64,000 nucleotides of DNA from Clostridium sp. Marseille-P299 (GTDB taxonomy: Bacteria; Bacillota; Clostridia; Lachnospirales; Lachnospiraceae), in assembly GCF_900078195.1 (NCBI RefSeq), contig NZ_FJVE01000007.1:1178001-1242000 (forward strand), given 5' to 3'. A model generated the notes under the pieces. It was not told the DNA's origin, did no database searches, and saw only the letters and a list, made by a program, of their open reading frames with translations. Below, in pieces: positions 18,992-28,071 of the stretch; the stretch's first letter is position 1, and each line of letters begins with the position of its first letter. A program made the position numbers and the translations under genes.

Positions 18992-19735
18992 ATGGAAAGG
19001 AACTTAGGGGGATGGCGTATCATACACGCCTATTATCAGTTTGAAAGTGAGGAGATTCATATCGATATAGAAGGTTATTTAAATGATATTTTACCAATTT
19101 GGAATCAGCTTTCTGATAAAGAGCAAGAGACACTTAGTCATGAGCTAAAAGAAGAAACCTTTGAAAAGGGGAAAATGCTCCACCGTGGTTTTATGGACTG
19201 TACAGGGCTATATATTATAAAAGAAGGACAGTTACGTATTTATATGATTTCAGAACAGGGAAAAGAGATTACACTTTACCGTTTGTTTGAACGAGATATC
19301 TGCCTACTTTCCGCATCCTGTATCTTTAATAATATTCAGTTTGAAGTTCATATTGAAGCGGAAAAGGATACTAAAACATATGTTATCCCAACAGCAGTTT
19401 ATAAAAAGCTTTTGAATGAATCTGTAACAATATCTAATTTTACAAACCAATTAATAACTTCAAGGTTTTCAGATGTCATGTGGTTAATGGAACAAATATT
19501 ATTTAGAAATTTTGATAACAGGTTAGCATTATTTATAATAGAACAAAGCAGAATAGAAGAAAGTGATACAATTCGTATAACACATGAGGAAATAGCAAAA
19601 CATTTAGGCAGTGCGAGAGAAGTAGTTTCTAGAATGCTTAAATACTTTCAGTCAGAAAATATGATATCTTTATTTCGCGGTGGGATAAAAATTGAAGATT
19701 ATAAAAAACTAGAGACATTAATTGAAGGGAGATAA
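18992..19735 (+). CDS. Crp/Fnr family transcriptional regulator
   Basis: The longest frame is 247 residues. An N-terminal cyclic-nucleotide-binding-like beta barrel (TFEKGKMLHRGFMDCTGLYI, KEGQLRIYMISEQGKEITLY, with Cys residues in ERDICLLSASCIF) is followed by a C-terminal HTH_Crp (ITHEEIAKHLGSAREVVSRML). The spaced Cys in the barrel could act in redox sensing, but no four-Cys FNR cluster motif is evident. The start is uncertain: the ATG at 18992 has no clear ribosome site, and GTGAGGAG at 19046-19053 may mark a later, non-standard start. It is divergent from trxA and just upstream of an ArsC-fold gene. Confidence 0.88.
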   Translation: MERNLGGWRIIHAYYQFESEEIHIDIEGYLNDILPIWNQLSDKEQETLSHELKEETFEKGKMLHRGFMDCTGLYIIKEGQLRIYMISEQGKEITLYRLFERDICLLSASCIFNNIQFEVHIEAEKDTKTYVIPTAVYKKLLNESVTISNFTNQLITSRFSDVMWLMEQILFRNFDNRLALFIIEQSRIEESDTIRITHEEIAKHLGSAREVVSRMLKYFQSENMISLFRGGIKIEDYKKLETLIEGR

Positions 19736-19739
19736 CAGT

Positions 19740-20078
19740 TTGAATATACAGATATTTGGAAAGTCAAAATGTTTTGATACAAAAAAAGCAGAACGTTATT
19801 TTAAAGAAAGAGGAGTGAAATACCAATTTATTGATGTAGCTACCTATGGTATGAGCAAAGGCGAATATACAAATGTAAAACAAGCGGTAGGTGGGTTTTT
19901 ACCTCTCATTGATGAAAAGTCAAAAGAATATGAGAATTGTTTTATGAAATTTATTTCAGATGAGGATAAAGAAGAAAAATTATTAGAACATCCAAAATTA
20001 TTTAAAACGCCTATTGTTAGAAATGGGAAAAAAGCAACAATTGGTTATCAGCCAGATGTATGGAAACAGTGGGAATAA
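19740..20078 (+). CDS. ArsC/Spx-fold thioredoxin-like protein
   Basis: 112 residues from TTG at 19740, chosen because GGGAG (19727-19731) is correctly spaced; an upstream TTG would overlap the regulator. FGKSKCFDTKKAERYFKERG has the single Cys of the ArsC/YffB fold (Cys-x-x-Thr). TPIVRNGKKATIGYQPDVWKQW has the usual cis-Pro and end. Family members are glutathione or thioredoxin-linked reductases or RNA-polymerase-binding Spx-like proteins. The single Cys rules out a CxxC Spx redox switch. It lies directly after the Crp/Fnr gene and is probably co-transcribed. No ars genes are near, so arsenate reduction is not supported. Confidence 0.8.
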   Translation: MNIQIFGKSKCFDTKKAERYFKERGVKYQFIDVATYGMSKGEYTNVKQAVGGFLPLIDEKSKEYENCFMKFISDEDKEEKLLEHPKLFKTPIVRNGKKATIGYQPDVWKQWE

Positions 20079-20154
20079 TCTCAAATAGTAATCCAGTGAT
20101 AAGTTAGGTATTAACAAATCATAGGAATTGTTGATAGCGTAGTGGGTTATAGGG

Positions 20155-20204
20155 AACAGAAAGAGTCATGCTTTGACTAGATGCATGATTCTTTCTGTTT
20201 TTTA
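20155..20204 (+). terminator. Strong terminator after the ArsC-fold gene
   Basis: A 17-bp stem, AACAGAAAGAGTCATGC (20155-20171) with GCATGATTCTTTCTGTT (20183-20199) and one wobble pair, followed by six T. Confidence 0.92.
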
Positions 20205-20332
20205 AAATGAGAGGAAATAAAAGCATTAAACAAGAAAAGGTCTTTTGTGGGCGAATTATTATATAAAATTTAGGAAATGATAGAATCTTTTATCCATAGT
20301 TGCCATATGATAAATAAAAACGGTATATAAGT

Positions 20333-21604
20333 ATGGATATTCATGTAGTACAACCAAATGAAACGGTAGCTACTATAGCACAACAGTATGGGGTTGGTAT
20401 TGAACGACTGATATTTGATAATCAAATAGTGGATATAACTAAGCTAGTGGTTGGTCAAGCACTCTTAATCCTTTATCCAGAGATAACACATCAAGTAGAA
20501 GCAGGGGATACGCTTTATACTATTGCAAATGAGTATGGGGTAACAACCCTTGATTTAATACGTAATAATCCTTATCTAGTAGGGGAGAGTACATTATTAC
20601 CAGGGCAAAACATTATTATTAGATACGAGGATGAGGTTATCGGTACGATGGAGACGAATGGTTATGTATATCCTTTTGTTGAAAATTACGTACTTACTGA
20701 AACTTTGCCTTATTTAACTTCTTTATCCATTTTTTCATACGGGTTTACTATGGAGGGAGAACTAATCCCAATTGATGATGAAGCACTAATTGCACAAACA
20801 TTAGAAATGAGAGTGAATCCAATTTTAGTATTAACTCCTTTTTCTGTTTATGGTTCATTTAATAATGAATTAGTTCATGTTGTTTCAACGGACCCAGTGG
20901 TCCAAGAAAACCTCATTAATAATTTACTCGTTACAGTTCGTGAAAAAGGCTATACTGGTGTTGATGTTGATTTTGAATTTATACGTGCAGAAGACCGTGA
21001 GCCTTACGCTGGATTTATTCGTAATTTAACGACACGCATGAATGCAGAAGGATATACGGTTTCTGTTGCCCTTGCACCTAAAGTTTCTGCAGATCAACCA
21101 GGATTATTATATGAAGGTGTGGATTATGCGCTACTTGGTGAAATTGCAAATAGCGTGCTTTTAATGACGTATGAGTGGGGGTATACATATGGACCACCCA
21201 TGGCAGTAGCACCAATTAATAAAGTTAGAGAAGTACTTGATTATGCCGTAACAGCAATACCTCCTGAAAAAATAGATATGGGAATTCCAAACTATGGTTA
21301 TGATTGGCCATTACCATTTGAAAAGGGAGTAACAGCCGCTAGAAGTATAGGTAATGTAGAAGCAATACAAATAGCAGCGGCTAACAATGCGGTAATTCAA
21401 TATGATGAGGTAGCGCAATCTCCGTTTTTCACATACAATAGAGAAGGAGTAGAACATATTGTATGGTTTGAGGATGTAAGAAGTATTTTAGCAAAACTAA
21501 AATTAATACCTGAATATGGTTTCCGTGGTGTGGGATATTGGCAACTTATGCGATTTTTTAGACAGAATTGGTTGCTAGTAAATGCTTTATTTAATATTGT
21601 ATAG
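20333..21604 (+). CDS. LysM plus GH18-type spore peptidoglycan hydrolase (YaaH/SleL-like)
   Basis: 423 residues without a signal peptide, as in spore-coat or cortex proteins deposited from the mother cell. Two LysM repeats (HVVQPNETVATIAQQYGV and HQVEAGDTLYTIANEYGV) occupy residues 2-100. The GH18 domain follows, with YTGVDVDFEFI (catalytic Glu in the DxDxE block, residues about 206-216), MTYEWGYTYGPP, MGIPNYGYDWP and FRGVGYWQLMR. Homologues cleave cortex muropeptides during germination. Evidence for sporulation in this organism rests partly on this gene. It is monocistronic. Confidence 0.9.
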   Translation: MDIHVVQPNETVATIAQQYGVGIERLIFDNQIVDITKLVVGQALLILYPEITHQVEAGDTLYTIANEYGVTTLDLIRNNPYLVGESTLLPGQNIIIRYEDEVIGTMETNGYVYPFVENYVLTETLPYLTSLSIFSYGFTMEGELIPIDDEALIAQTLEMRVNPILVLTPFSVYGSFNNELVHVVSTDPVVQENLINNLLVTVREKGYTGVDVDFEFIRAEDREPYAGFIRNLTTRMNAEGYTVSVALAPKVSADQPGLLYEGVDYALLGEIANSVLLMTYEWGYTYGPPMAVAPINKVREVLDYAVTAIPPEKIDMGIPNYGYDWPLPFEKGVTAARSIGNVEAIQIAAANNAVIQYDEVAQSPFFTYNREGVEHIVWFEDVRSILAKLKLIPEYGFRGVGYWQLMRFFRQNWLLVNALFNIV

Positions 21605-21621
21605 ATAAGTAAATTATTTAG

Positions 21622-21684
21622 ACAGTTGCAAACAAAATACATATAGATAAGTATTTTGTTTGCAACTGTTTCTTAATTCTTTTT
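21622..21684 (+). terminator. Terminator with a perfect 19-bp stem
   Basis: ACAGTTGCAAACAAAATAC (21622-21640) and its exact reverse complement (21651-21669) around a 10-nt loop, with T-rich sequence after. Confidence 0.9.
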
Positions 21685-21907
21685 GTACTCAAAAAGGTAG
21701 GCAGAATTGATAGCAATATTTTTATATATAAAACAATTCAAAAACTTCAGATTTTTTCAATGGACAAGTCATTTCAGATTTCCATTAAATTATCCACAAG
21801 AATCGAACTTTTTTAAAATTTCATATGCGTATAAATTTAGTTAATTAAAAAGCCTATAAGTCACTTAAATCGTAAATCGTAAAAAAACAAACTAACAATA
21901 GAGTTCA

Positions 21908-21936
21908 TTGACATTTTATTAAAGAAGTGATAGTAT
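21908..21936 (+). promoter_or_regulatory. Sigma-A promoter of the cysteine desulfurase gene
   Basis: TTGACA at 21908-21913 and TAGTAT at 21931-21936, spacer 17. Transcription from about 21943 would leave a leader of about 260 nt. Confidence 0.7.
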
Positions 21937-21942
21937 ATAACA

Positions 21943-22205
21943 TACTAAAATGATAGGGATTAAACATAATAATACGAGGGGTTGCCCCTCTTCTTATCTA
22001 GAACGTATCTTTCATACATGGGTATTTAAGGTGCGTTCTTATAATGTACACAATGGAGTTAATAGGATGATACCAAAATATTTTCATCCATAAAATTTAT
22101 GTCTATAAAGCCTTAAAAAACTTTAAGTTCTTATAAAGCCTTTAAGTTCTTATTAAGACTTAAAAGTTAAAGTTCTTATAAAGCCTGCGCAAGAAGGAGG
22201 TTACA
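21943..22205 (+). promoter_or_regulatory. Long structured leader before the cysteine desulfurase
   Basis: It contains GAGGGG-TTG-CCCCTC (21976-21990) and a larger pairing AGAACG (22000-22005) with CGTTCT (22034-22039). A block of direct repeats follows. No T-box or known riboswitch consensus is recognised. Confidence 0.45.
22122..22186 (+). repeat. Three direct repeats just upstream of the cysteine desulfurase
   Basis: TTTAAGTTCTTATAAAGCCT at 22122-22141, TTTAAGTTCTTATTAAGACT at 22141-22160 and TTAAAGTTCTTATAAAGCCT at 22167-22186. A partial copy TCTATAAAGCCT precedes them at 22102-22113. Confidence 0.85.
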
Positions 22206-23345
22206 ATGATTTATCTTGATTATGCAGCAAATACTCCGGTGGATGCGCTCGTTCTTGATGAGTTTGTCTCAGCAACAACTACGTATATCGCAAATCCTAA
22301 TTCAACGCATCCGTTAGGGAAAGAAGCACATGAGAAAATGAATGAAGTAACAAAAGAGATTGCTACTGTAATGGGACTAAAAACGGATAGTCCACTAAAT
22401 GATCAGATCATATATACATCAGGAGCAAGTGAAGCTAATAACTTAGCAATCAAAGGAATTGCTAGAAGTTATCGTGAAAATGGAAAGCATATCATTTCAA
22501 CATGTTTAGAGCATTCATCGGTGAGCGGTAGTTTAACCTATTTACAAAGTCACTCTTATGAAATAGATTTAGTTAATATTTTACCGGATGGAACGGTTGA
22601 TTTAGAGCATTTAAAAGAGTTAATGAGAAAAGATACCGTATTAGTTAGTATTGGTTACGTGGATAGTGAATTAGGAGTAATTCAACCAATTGAAGAGATT
22701 GCTAAAATCGTTTCAGAATATCCAAACTGTTTTTTTCATACCGATGCCACCCAAGCAGTGGGTAAAATACCTGTAAATTTAGAAGGTGTTGATTTATTAA
22801 CCTTTACACCACATAAATTCTTTGGACTAAATGGTACTGGAGTATTGATTAAAAAAGAAGGTATTGTATTAGAGCCACTGATTCATGGTGGTGCAAGTAC
22901 AACAATTTATCGAAGTGGAACACCAGTATTATCACAGGCCATGGCACTATTAAAAGCATTATCTCTTGCAAATGAACAATACGAACAGAGATTTTCCTAT
23001 GTTACGGATTGTAAAAACTATTTGATGGAAGAGTTAAAGAAATTACCATTGGTTCAAATCAATAGTCCAAAAGGTAGTTCACCTTATATCTTAAACCTTG
23101 GTGTAAAAGGTGTGAAAGCTACTTTGTTTAAAGAAGAATTAGAAAAGCATGGTGTATGTGTTTCAATAAAGTCAGCTTGTTCGGTAGTTAATACACCATC
23201 AAGACCAGTCTATGCGATTACGAAAGATAGAAAAAGAGCCTTATCATCTTTTCGAATTAGTTTAAGCCATGTAACCACAATGGAAGAAATGAAAGAATTC
23301 CTGCAAATTTTTAATGTTTGTTATGAACAACTTACGAAACAATAG
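22206..23345 (+). CDS. Cysteine desulfurase (NifS/IscS class)
   Basis: 379 residues. A PLP enzyme that takes sulfur from cysteine and hands it on as a persulfide. MIYLDYAANTP at the start, the PLP-lysine in LLTFTPHKFFGLNGTG (about residue 204), HTDATQAVGKI, and the active-site Cys in SIKSACSVV (about residue 325) are all present. AAGGAGG lies five bases before the ATG. The next gene, 54 bases downstream in the same direction, is a TtcA-like tRNA thiolase that needs a persulfide donor. So the two probably form a tRNA 2-thiolation pair rather than a general Fe-S operon (no iscU or sufBC near). Confidence 0.93.
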   Translation: MIYLDYAANTPVDALVLDEFVSATTTYIANPNSTHPLGKEAHEKMNEVTKEIATVMGLKTDSPLNDQIIYTSGASEANNLAIKGIARSYRENGKHIISTCLEHSSVSGSLTYLQSHSYEIDLVNILPDGTVDLEHLKELMRKDTVLVSIGYVDSELGVIQPIEEIAKIVSEYPNCFFHTDATQAVGKIPVNLEGVDLLTFTPHKFFGLNGTGVLIKKEGIVLEPLIHGGASTTIYRSGTPVLSQAMALLKALSLANEQYEQRFSYVTDCKNYLMEELKKLPLVQINSPKGSSPYILNLGVKGVKATLFKEELEKHGVCVSIKSACSVVNTPSRPVYAITKDRKRALSSFRISLSHVTTMEEMKEFLQIFNVCYEQLTKQ

Positions 23346-23399
23346 ATGCGAAACATAAACGAATATGGTTTCGCGAGATTTTAAAATAGAGGTAACAGT

Positions 23400-24233
23400 A
23401 TGGAACGTTATGAAGAAATTGAAAGAAGTATTATAAAGAAATATAGAAAACCAATTTGGAGAAAATTCACACAAGGTGTGAAAGAATATGATTTGATCAA
23501 AGAAGGGGATAAGATTGCAGTATGTATCTCTGGCGGTAAGGATTCAATGTTACTTGCTAAGTGTATGCAAGAATTACAGCGTCATGGTCGTATTCACTTT
23601 GACCTTGAATTCGTTGTAATGGACCCAGGTTATAATGATATTAACCGTCAAACAATCATTAACAATGCAAAATTATTAAATATACCAATTCATATATTTA
23701 ACACAGAAATATTTGATATCGTTGCAGATATCGATGAGAGTCCATGTTATTTATGTGCAAGAATGCGTAGAGGATATCTATATAAGCATGCACAATCCCT
23801 TGGCTGTAATAAAATTGCACTTGGACATCACTTTGATGATGTTATTGAAACAATCTTAATGAGTATGTTATATGGAGCTCAAATCCAGACAATGATGCCA
23901 AAATTAAAGAGCACAAATCATGAAGGAATGGAGTTAATCCGTCCAATGTATTTAATCAAAGAAGCAGATATCATTGCTTGGAAAGATTACCATGATTTAC
24001 AATTCATTCAATGTGCTTGTCGTTTCACTGAAAACTGCACATTATGTGATAATGGTGGCGGCGGTTCTAAGAGACAGGAGATGAAGAGCCTTATTAAGAA
24101 ATTTAGACAGACCAATGAAGCAATTGAAATGAATATCTTTAAGAGCGTGTATAATGTTAATTTAAATACAGTTATTGCGTATCAAAAGGATGGAGAACGT
24201 CATCATTTCTTAGATACGTATGATGAAGAATAA
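23400..24233 (+). CDS. TtcA/TtuA-type tRNA 2-thiolation ATPase
   Basis: 277 residues. The PP-loop IAVCISGGKDSMLL (residues about 40-53) binds ATP to adenylate the tRNA base. The cysteine pairs CYLCARMRRGYLY and the later CACRFTENCTLC supply a [4Fe-4S] cluster and possibly a zinc site. IALGHHFDDVIETILMSMLYGAQ is the family's conserved HHxDD helix. Length and motifs fit the TtcA-like group. It could thiolate cytidine 32 or another tRNA position; the sequence does not decide. It is located in an operon with a cysteine desulfurase, its likely sulfur source. Confidence 0.88.
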   Translation: MERYEEIERSIIKKYRKPIWRKFTQGVKEYDLIKEGDKIAVCISGGKDSMLLAKCMQELQRHGRIHFDLEFVVMDPGYNDINRQTIINNAKLLNIPIHIFNTEIFDIVADIDESPCYLCARMRRGYLYKHAQSLGCNKIALGHHFDDVIETILMSMLYGAQIQTMMPKLKSTNHEGMELIRPMYLIKEADIIAWKDYHDLQFIQCACRFTENCTLCDNGGGGSKRQEMKSLIKKFRQTNEAIEMNIFKSVYNVNLNTVIAYQKDGERHHFLDTYDEE

Positions 24234-24281
24234 AATTTATATTGTTTTAAAATGCAATTACATTAAAGGTTAATATAAAAG

Positions 24282-24349
24282 AAAAGGTTTCTACTTTGCG
24301 GTATTCGTTATGATTACTACATTAAAGCAAAGAAGAAACCTTTTTTCTA
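24282..24349 (+). terminator. Terminator after the ttcA-like gene
   Basis: AAAAGGTTTCTACTTTGC (24282-24299) pairs with GCAAAGAAGAAACCTTTT (24327-24344) with one mismatch, followed by T. It closes the two-gene operon. Confidence 0.85.
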
Positions 24350-24550
24350 TATTTATACTTCACTTTTGAATGACAATATCAATAAAAAAAGAGTTAAATA
24401 TGGCTTTATATTAAATGGAAAAATATAGAAATAAATTATAGGTTATGATATAATATTCTTGTTCTGTATTATCAAGGCAATAGACAAAGTATTAAATATA
24501 AAGCTTGAATTAAAATACAGACAAAAAATATAAATAATAGGAGAACGGAG

Positions 24551-25666
24551 ATGAAGAAATTAAATAAGGTTTTAATTTTACTTATGGTTGTACTAATAGC
24601 ATTATCACCATTATTATATGAAACAAGTGCAAAAGCGAATGCAAAAAATCCTTATATATCACCTTGGACGGTTTCTATTAATGTAGGAGCAACACAAAAG
24701 CTATCAATGAAAGGATTAGCTAAGGGATCAGAAGTAAAATGGTCAAGTAATAATAAAAAAATTGCAACAGTAAGCAAATGGGGAACAGTAACAGGAGTTG
24801 CAGAAGGGAAAGCAACGATTACAGCAACGGTTGGAAAAAAGAAATACACTAGAGTAGTAACTGTGAAAAGTACTATTTCACCAAGATTTCCTGATGATGG
24901 AATAAGTGCATCTTTCATTATTACACCAGATGATCCTGAACATATAAAGCTAACGATAACGAATAATACTAAAAAAACAATTGGAATTGGTTATTTTGTT
25001 AGTTTACTAAATGTTGAAAAAAACAAATGTACAGCTCTAATATATAGAGAACAATCATTTGATAATTATAATTACGATCATAATATTGATGATGAATTAA
25101 TAAAATCTGGCGAAACTATTACTTTGTCACTTGGTGACGGCTATTACGATTATGTTTTTGATTACTATGTCGATAATGATTCAAAATTAATTATGGGCGT
25201 AGCTTATGATAATAACACTTACGGTGTAACAGTAGATGCACAGGGTAAGGTTACTGTACTACAACCACAGTATTCCAAAGCAGAGTACCTAAAATATTTT
25301 GCAGCATATGGAATAATGTTGATTAAGAAAGAGTTAGAAAATCCAGATTCATTAACTATAAACAATATTTATTATAATGCTAATACTATTTATCTTGATT
25401 ATAGTACGGTTAATTCGAACGGTGAAAGTACTCCGTTGCAAGCATATGTTACTCATGATAAAGCTCCTGTTTTTCTAGTTTATGATTATTTGTATAATAA
25501 AGAGTTTGGATATGTAATGAATTATTATTTTAAAGGAAAATTCAAAGGTAATACCGATGGAAAGCAAGATTTAAAAGAGATATTAACTCTTGTTGAACAG
25601 TTGGAGGCGAAAGGAGACTACGAATTTTATGAAATGCCTGAAATAAGGAAAAGCATGATGAAATAA
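24551..25666 (+). CDS. Exported protein with a bacterial Ig-like (Big2) domain
   Basis: 371 residues. A signal peptide (MKKLNKVLILLMVVLIALSP ... AKA) precedes a Big2 domain at about 38-107 (INVGATQKLSMKGLAKGSEV, WSSNNKKIATVSKWGTVTGV, GKATITATVGKKKYTR). The C-terminal 260 residues are beta-rich and rich in Asp/Tyr (YDYVFDYYVDNDSK), with no recognised family. No sortase motif or anchor is seen, so it is probably secreted or loosely wall-bound. A TGATATAAT extended -10 at 24446-24454 is the likely promoter, and a strong terminator follows the gene. Confidence 0.85.
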   Translation: MKKLNKVLILLMVVLIALSPLLYETSAKANAKNPYISPWTVSINVGATQKLSMKGLAKGSEVKWSSNNKKIATVSKWGTVTGVAEGKATITATVGKKKYTRVVTVKSTISPRFPDDGISASFIITPDDPEHIKLTITNNTKKTIGIGYFVSLLNVEKNKCTALIYREQSFDNYNYDHNIDDELIKSGETITLSLGDGYYDYVFDYYVDNDSKLIMGVAYDNNTYGVTVDAQGKVTVLQPQYSKAEYLKYFAAYGIMLIKKELENPDSLTINNIYYNANTIYLDYSTVNSNGESTPLQAYVTHDKAPVFLVYDYLYNKEFGYVMNYYFKGKFKGNTDGKQDLKEILTLVEQLEAKGDYEFYEMPEIRKSMMK

Positions 25667-25699
25667 TGTAGTTTGTAAATTTATTTTTTATTCGAACAG

Positions 25700-25761
25700 C
25701 ACTATTTGAATTAGAGGAAGAAGAATTCTTTCTAATCTAGTTCAAATAGTGTAGTTTTTTT
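25700..25761 (+). terminator. Terminator after the Big2 protein gene
   Basis: CACTATTTGAA (25700-25710) with TTCAAATAGTG (25741-25751), inner TTAGA/TCTAA pairing, and T7 after it. Confidence 0.9.
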
Positions 25762-25892
25762 ATTTATAGGTAATATAAGCATAAATATATTGTTCAATAA
25801 ATGAAAAAATTTAATTATCAATCTGATGTTATGAATTTTGTACTTTTTGGAACACTACATAAAAGAGTAAGTTTGAAATTGGAGGATTCTTT

Positions 25893-26747
25893 GTGAATAG
25901 TTTACAGAAAGTATGGATTGTTGGAGCCAATGGTAGAGTTGGGCATGAATTATTAAAATTATTCATGGAAAAAGAAATTGAGGTATTTTATACCGATGAG
26001 GATGAAATAGATATAGTAAAGATGGAGGATGTCATTAACTATGCCGATATGAACCGTCCACATGATATTATCAATTGCGCAGGTATGACAGATGTAACCG
26101 CTTGTGAAAATAATATGGATGCTGCATATAAAGTAAATGCAATTGGTGCCAGGAACCTAAGCATTGCAGCGAGAAAAGTGGGAGCACGTATGATTCAGCT
26201 TTCAACAGATGATGTATTTGATGGACAAACAGATCAGCCATATACAGAATTTGATACCCCAAATCCAAGGACTGTTTATGGAAAATCAAAACTTGCAGGA
26301 GAAAACTATGTAAGAGAATTAACTACAAAGCACATTATAATACGTAGCTCCTGGATTTTTGGTAGTGGTGAAAATTATGTAAAGAATTTATTAGAGGAAG
26401 CAAATCAAAATTACAATATTAGTGTTGCAAAAGATCAATTTGCCTCTCCAACCAGTGCAAAGCTCTTAGCACACATGATACTTTATTTAATGGATTTTGG
26501 TGAATATGGGTTATTTCATGTTACGTGTCAAGGAGTTTGCAGTAGGTATGAATTTGCCAATGAAGTATTACGTTTATCAGAAACTAAGGCTAGACTACAT
26601 CCCGTTACAACGGAAAAGGATAAGTTAACAAATTATCGACCGACTTATTCTGTGCTTGATAATTTAATGCTTCGTTTATTAGGTATACCATTACTTCCGC
26701 CTTGGCAAGAAGCGCTAAAAGAATATATTCAAGCTATAAAAAAATAG
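25893..26747 (+). CDS. RmlD-like NAD(P)-dependent sugar reductase
   Basis: 284 residues with a GTG start nine bases after GGAGG. The Rossmann motif VWIVGANGRVGHEL, the string NCAGMTDVTACE, the catalytic YGKSKLAGE (Tyr-x-x-x-Lys) and SSWIFGSGENYV follow dTDP-4-dehydrorhamnose reductase. The other rml genes are absent from the window. So this may reduce a different nucleotide sugar, or be a stand-alone member of the family. It ends 49 bases before the symporter gene and may be co-transcribed with it. Confidence 0.85.
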   Translation: MNSLQKVWIVGANGRVGHELLKLFMEKEIEVFYTDEDEIDIVKMEDVINYADMNRPHDIINCAGMTDVTACENNMDAAYKVNAIGARNLSIAARKVGARMIQLSTDDVFDGQTDQPYTEFDTPNPRTVYGKSKLAGENYVRELTTKHIIIRSSWIFGSGENYVKNLLEEANQNYNISVAKDQFASPTSAKLLAHMILYLMDFGEYGLFHVTCQGVCSRYEFANEVLRLSETKARLHPVTTEKDKLTNYRPTYSVLDNLMLRLLGIPLLPPWQEALKEYIQAIKK

Positions 26748-26796
26748 TAACTATAAATATAGAAAGGCCTAAGATTAGTATGCTAAGGGTATAAAA

Positions 26797-28059
26797 ATGA
26801 AAAAAAAGAGATTAGGATTAACTTCAAAAATATTTATTAGTTTAATATTAGGTGGAATTGTTGGAATTGTGTTGCATTATTACATTCCAGATTCTATAAT
26901 AAAGAACAGGATTTTATTAAATGGAGTATTTTATGTAATTGGTAATGGCTTTCTTAGATTAATGCAAATGCTAGTGGTTCCATTAGTATTTACCTCATTA
27001 ATCTGCGGAAGCATGTCTATGGGTGACTCAAAAAAGATAGGCACGATCGGTGTAAAAACAGTGCTGTTTTTTATTGTAACAACAGCATTTGCAATAACGA
27101 TTGCTTTATTGATAGGTAAAATCATTAATCCCGGAGTAGGGCTTAATATGCAAATAACAGAAACGACAAGTGTGGATACTTCAAGTAAACAAAGTTTACC
27201 AGATACTATCTTAAATTTTATTCCTCAAAACCCAATACAGGCACTTGCTGAGGGGAATATGTTGCAAATTATTTTATTTGCAATTATTATAGGAATTATT
27301 CTAGCAAAACTAGGAGAGAGCGTAGCTACGGTAGGCAATTTCTTCAGTCAATTTAATGATATCATGATGCAAATGACAACAATGGTTATGAAGGTTGCTC
27401 CATATGGTGTATTTTGTTTAATTGCAAGAACATTTAGTACGATTGGTTTTGAAGCAATTTTACCATTATTAAAATATGCAATTGCAGTAATCGTTGCATT
27501 AGGTGTACAATGTTTTGGCGTGTATTTGTTGTTCTTGAAAGGATTTACAGGGCTTAATCCGTTTATATTTATAAAAAAATTCTTGCCAGTTATGGGGTTT
27601 GCCTTTTCGACTGCTACATCAAACGCTACCATTCCATTATCCATTGATACCCTATCAAAAAAACTAGGTGTATCGAAAAAGATATCTTCCTTTACTGTTC
27701 CACTTGGTGCAACCATTAATATGGACGGTACAGCAATCATGCAAGGGGTAGCGGTAATATTTGCTTCTCAGGCCTTTAATATTACGTTAACGCCGACAGA
27801 TTATTTGACCGTTATTTCAACAGCGACTTTAGCATCCATTGGAACTGCAGGTGTCCCTGGTGTTGGTCTAATAACTCTTTCAATGGTATTTAATTCCGTT
27901 GGACTTCCAATTGAAGCAATCGCTTTAATTATGGGAATTGATCGTATACTAGATATGACAAGGACCGCAGTCAATGTAACAGGTGATGCAATATGTACGA
28001 CCATTGTGGCCCATCGTGAAAATCTTGTGAATAAAGAGGTATATAACCAAAAAGAATAG
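26797..28059 (+). CDS. Dicarboxylate/amino-acid:cation symporter (DAACS family)
   Basis: 420 residues with eight membrane helices and two re-entrant loops. Family marks are LMQMLVVPLVFTSLICG, the HP1 serine region FAFSTATSNATIPLS, NMDGTAIMQGVAV (sodium/substrate site in helix 7) and GIDRILDMTRTAVNVTGDA (helix 8). The family includes GltP-type glutamate/aspartate and SstT-type serine/threonine importers. The gene sits 12 bases before the two serine dehydratase genes, so serine uptake is the best guess. The sequence alone does not prove the substrate. Confidence 0.93.
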   Translation: MKKKRLGLTSKIFISLILGGIVGIVLHYYIPDSIIKNRILLNGVFYVIGNGFLRLMQMLVVPLVFTSLICGSMSMGDSKKIGTIGVKTVLFFIVTTAFAITIALLIGKIINPGVGLNMQITETTSVDTSSKQSLPDTILNFIPQNPIQALAEGNMLQIILFAIIIGIILAKLGESVATVGNFFSQFNDIMMQMTTMVMKVAPYGVFCLIARTFSTIGFEAILPLLKYAIAVIVALGVQCFGVYLLFLKGFTGLNPFIFIKKFLPVMGFAFSTATSNATIPLSIDTLSKKLGVSKKISSFTVPLGATINMDGTAIMQGVAVIFASQAFNITLTPTDYLTVISTATLASIGTAGVPGVGLITLSMVFNSVGLPIEAIALIMGIDRILDMTRTAVNVTGDAICTTIVAHRENLVNKEVYNQKE

Positions 28060-28071
28060 GAGCTAAGTGTT

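Noticed and set aside
19740..20078. Arsenate reductase of an ars operon
   Set aside because: The fold is ArsC-like but there are no arsB/arsR neighbours, and the gene lies with a Crp/Fnr regulator and thioredoxin.
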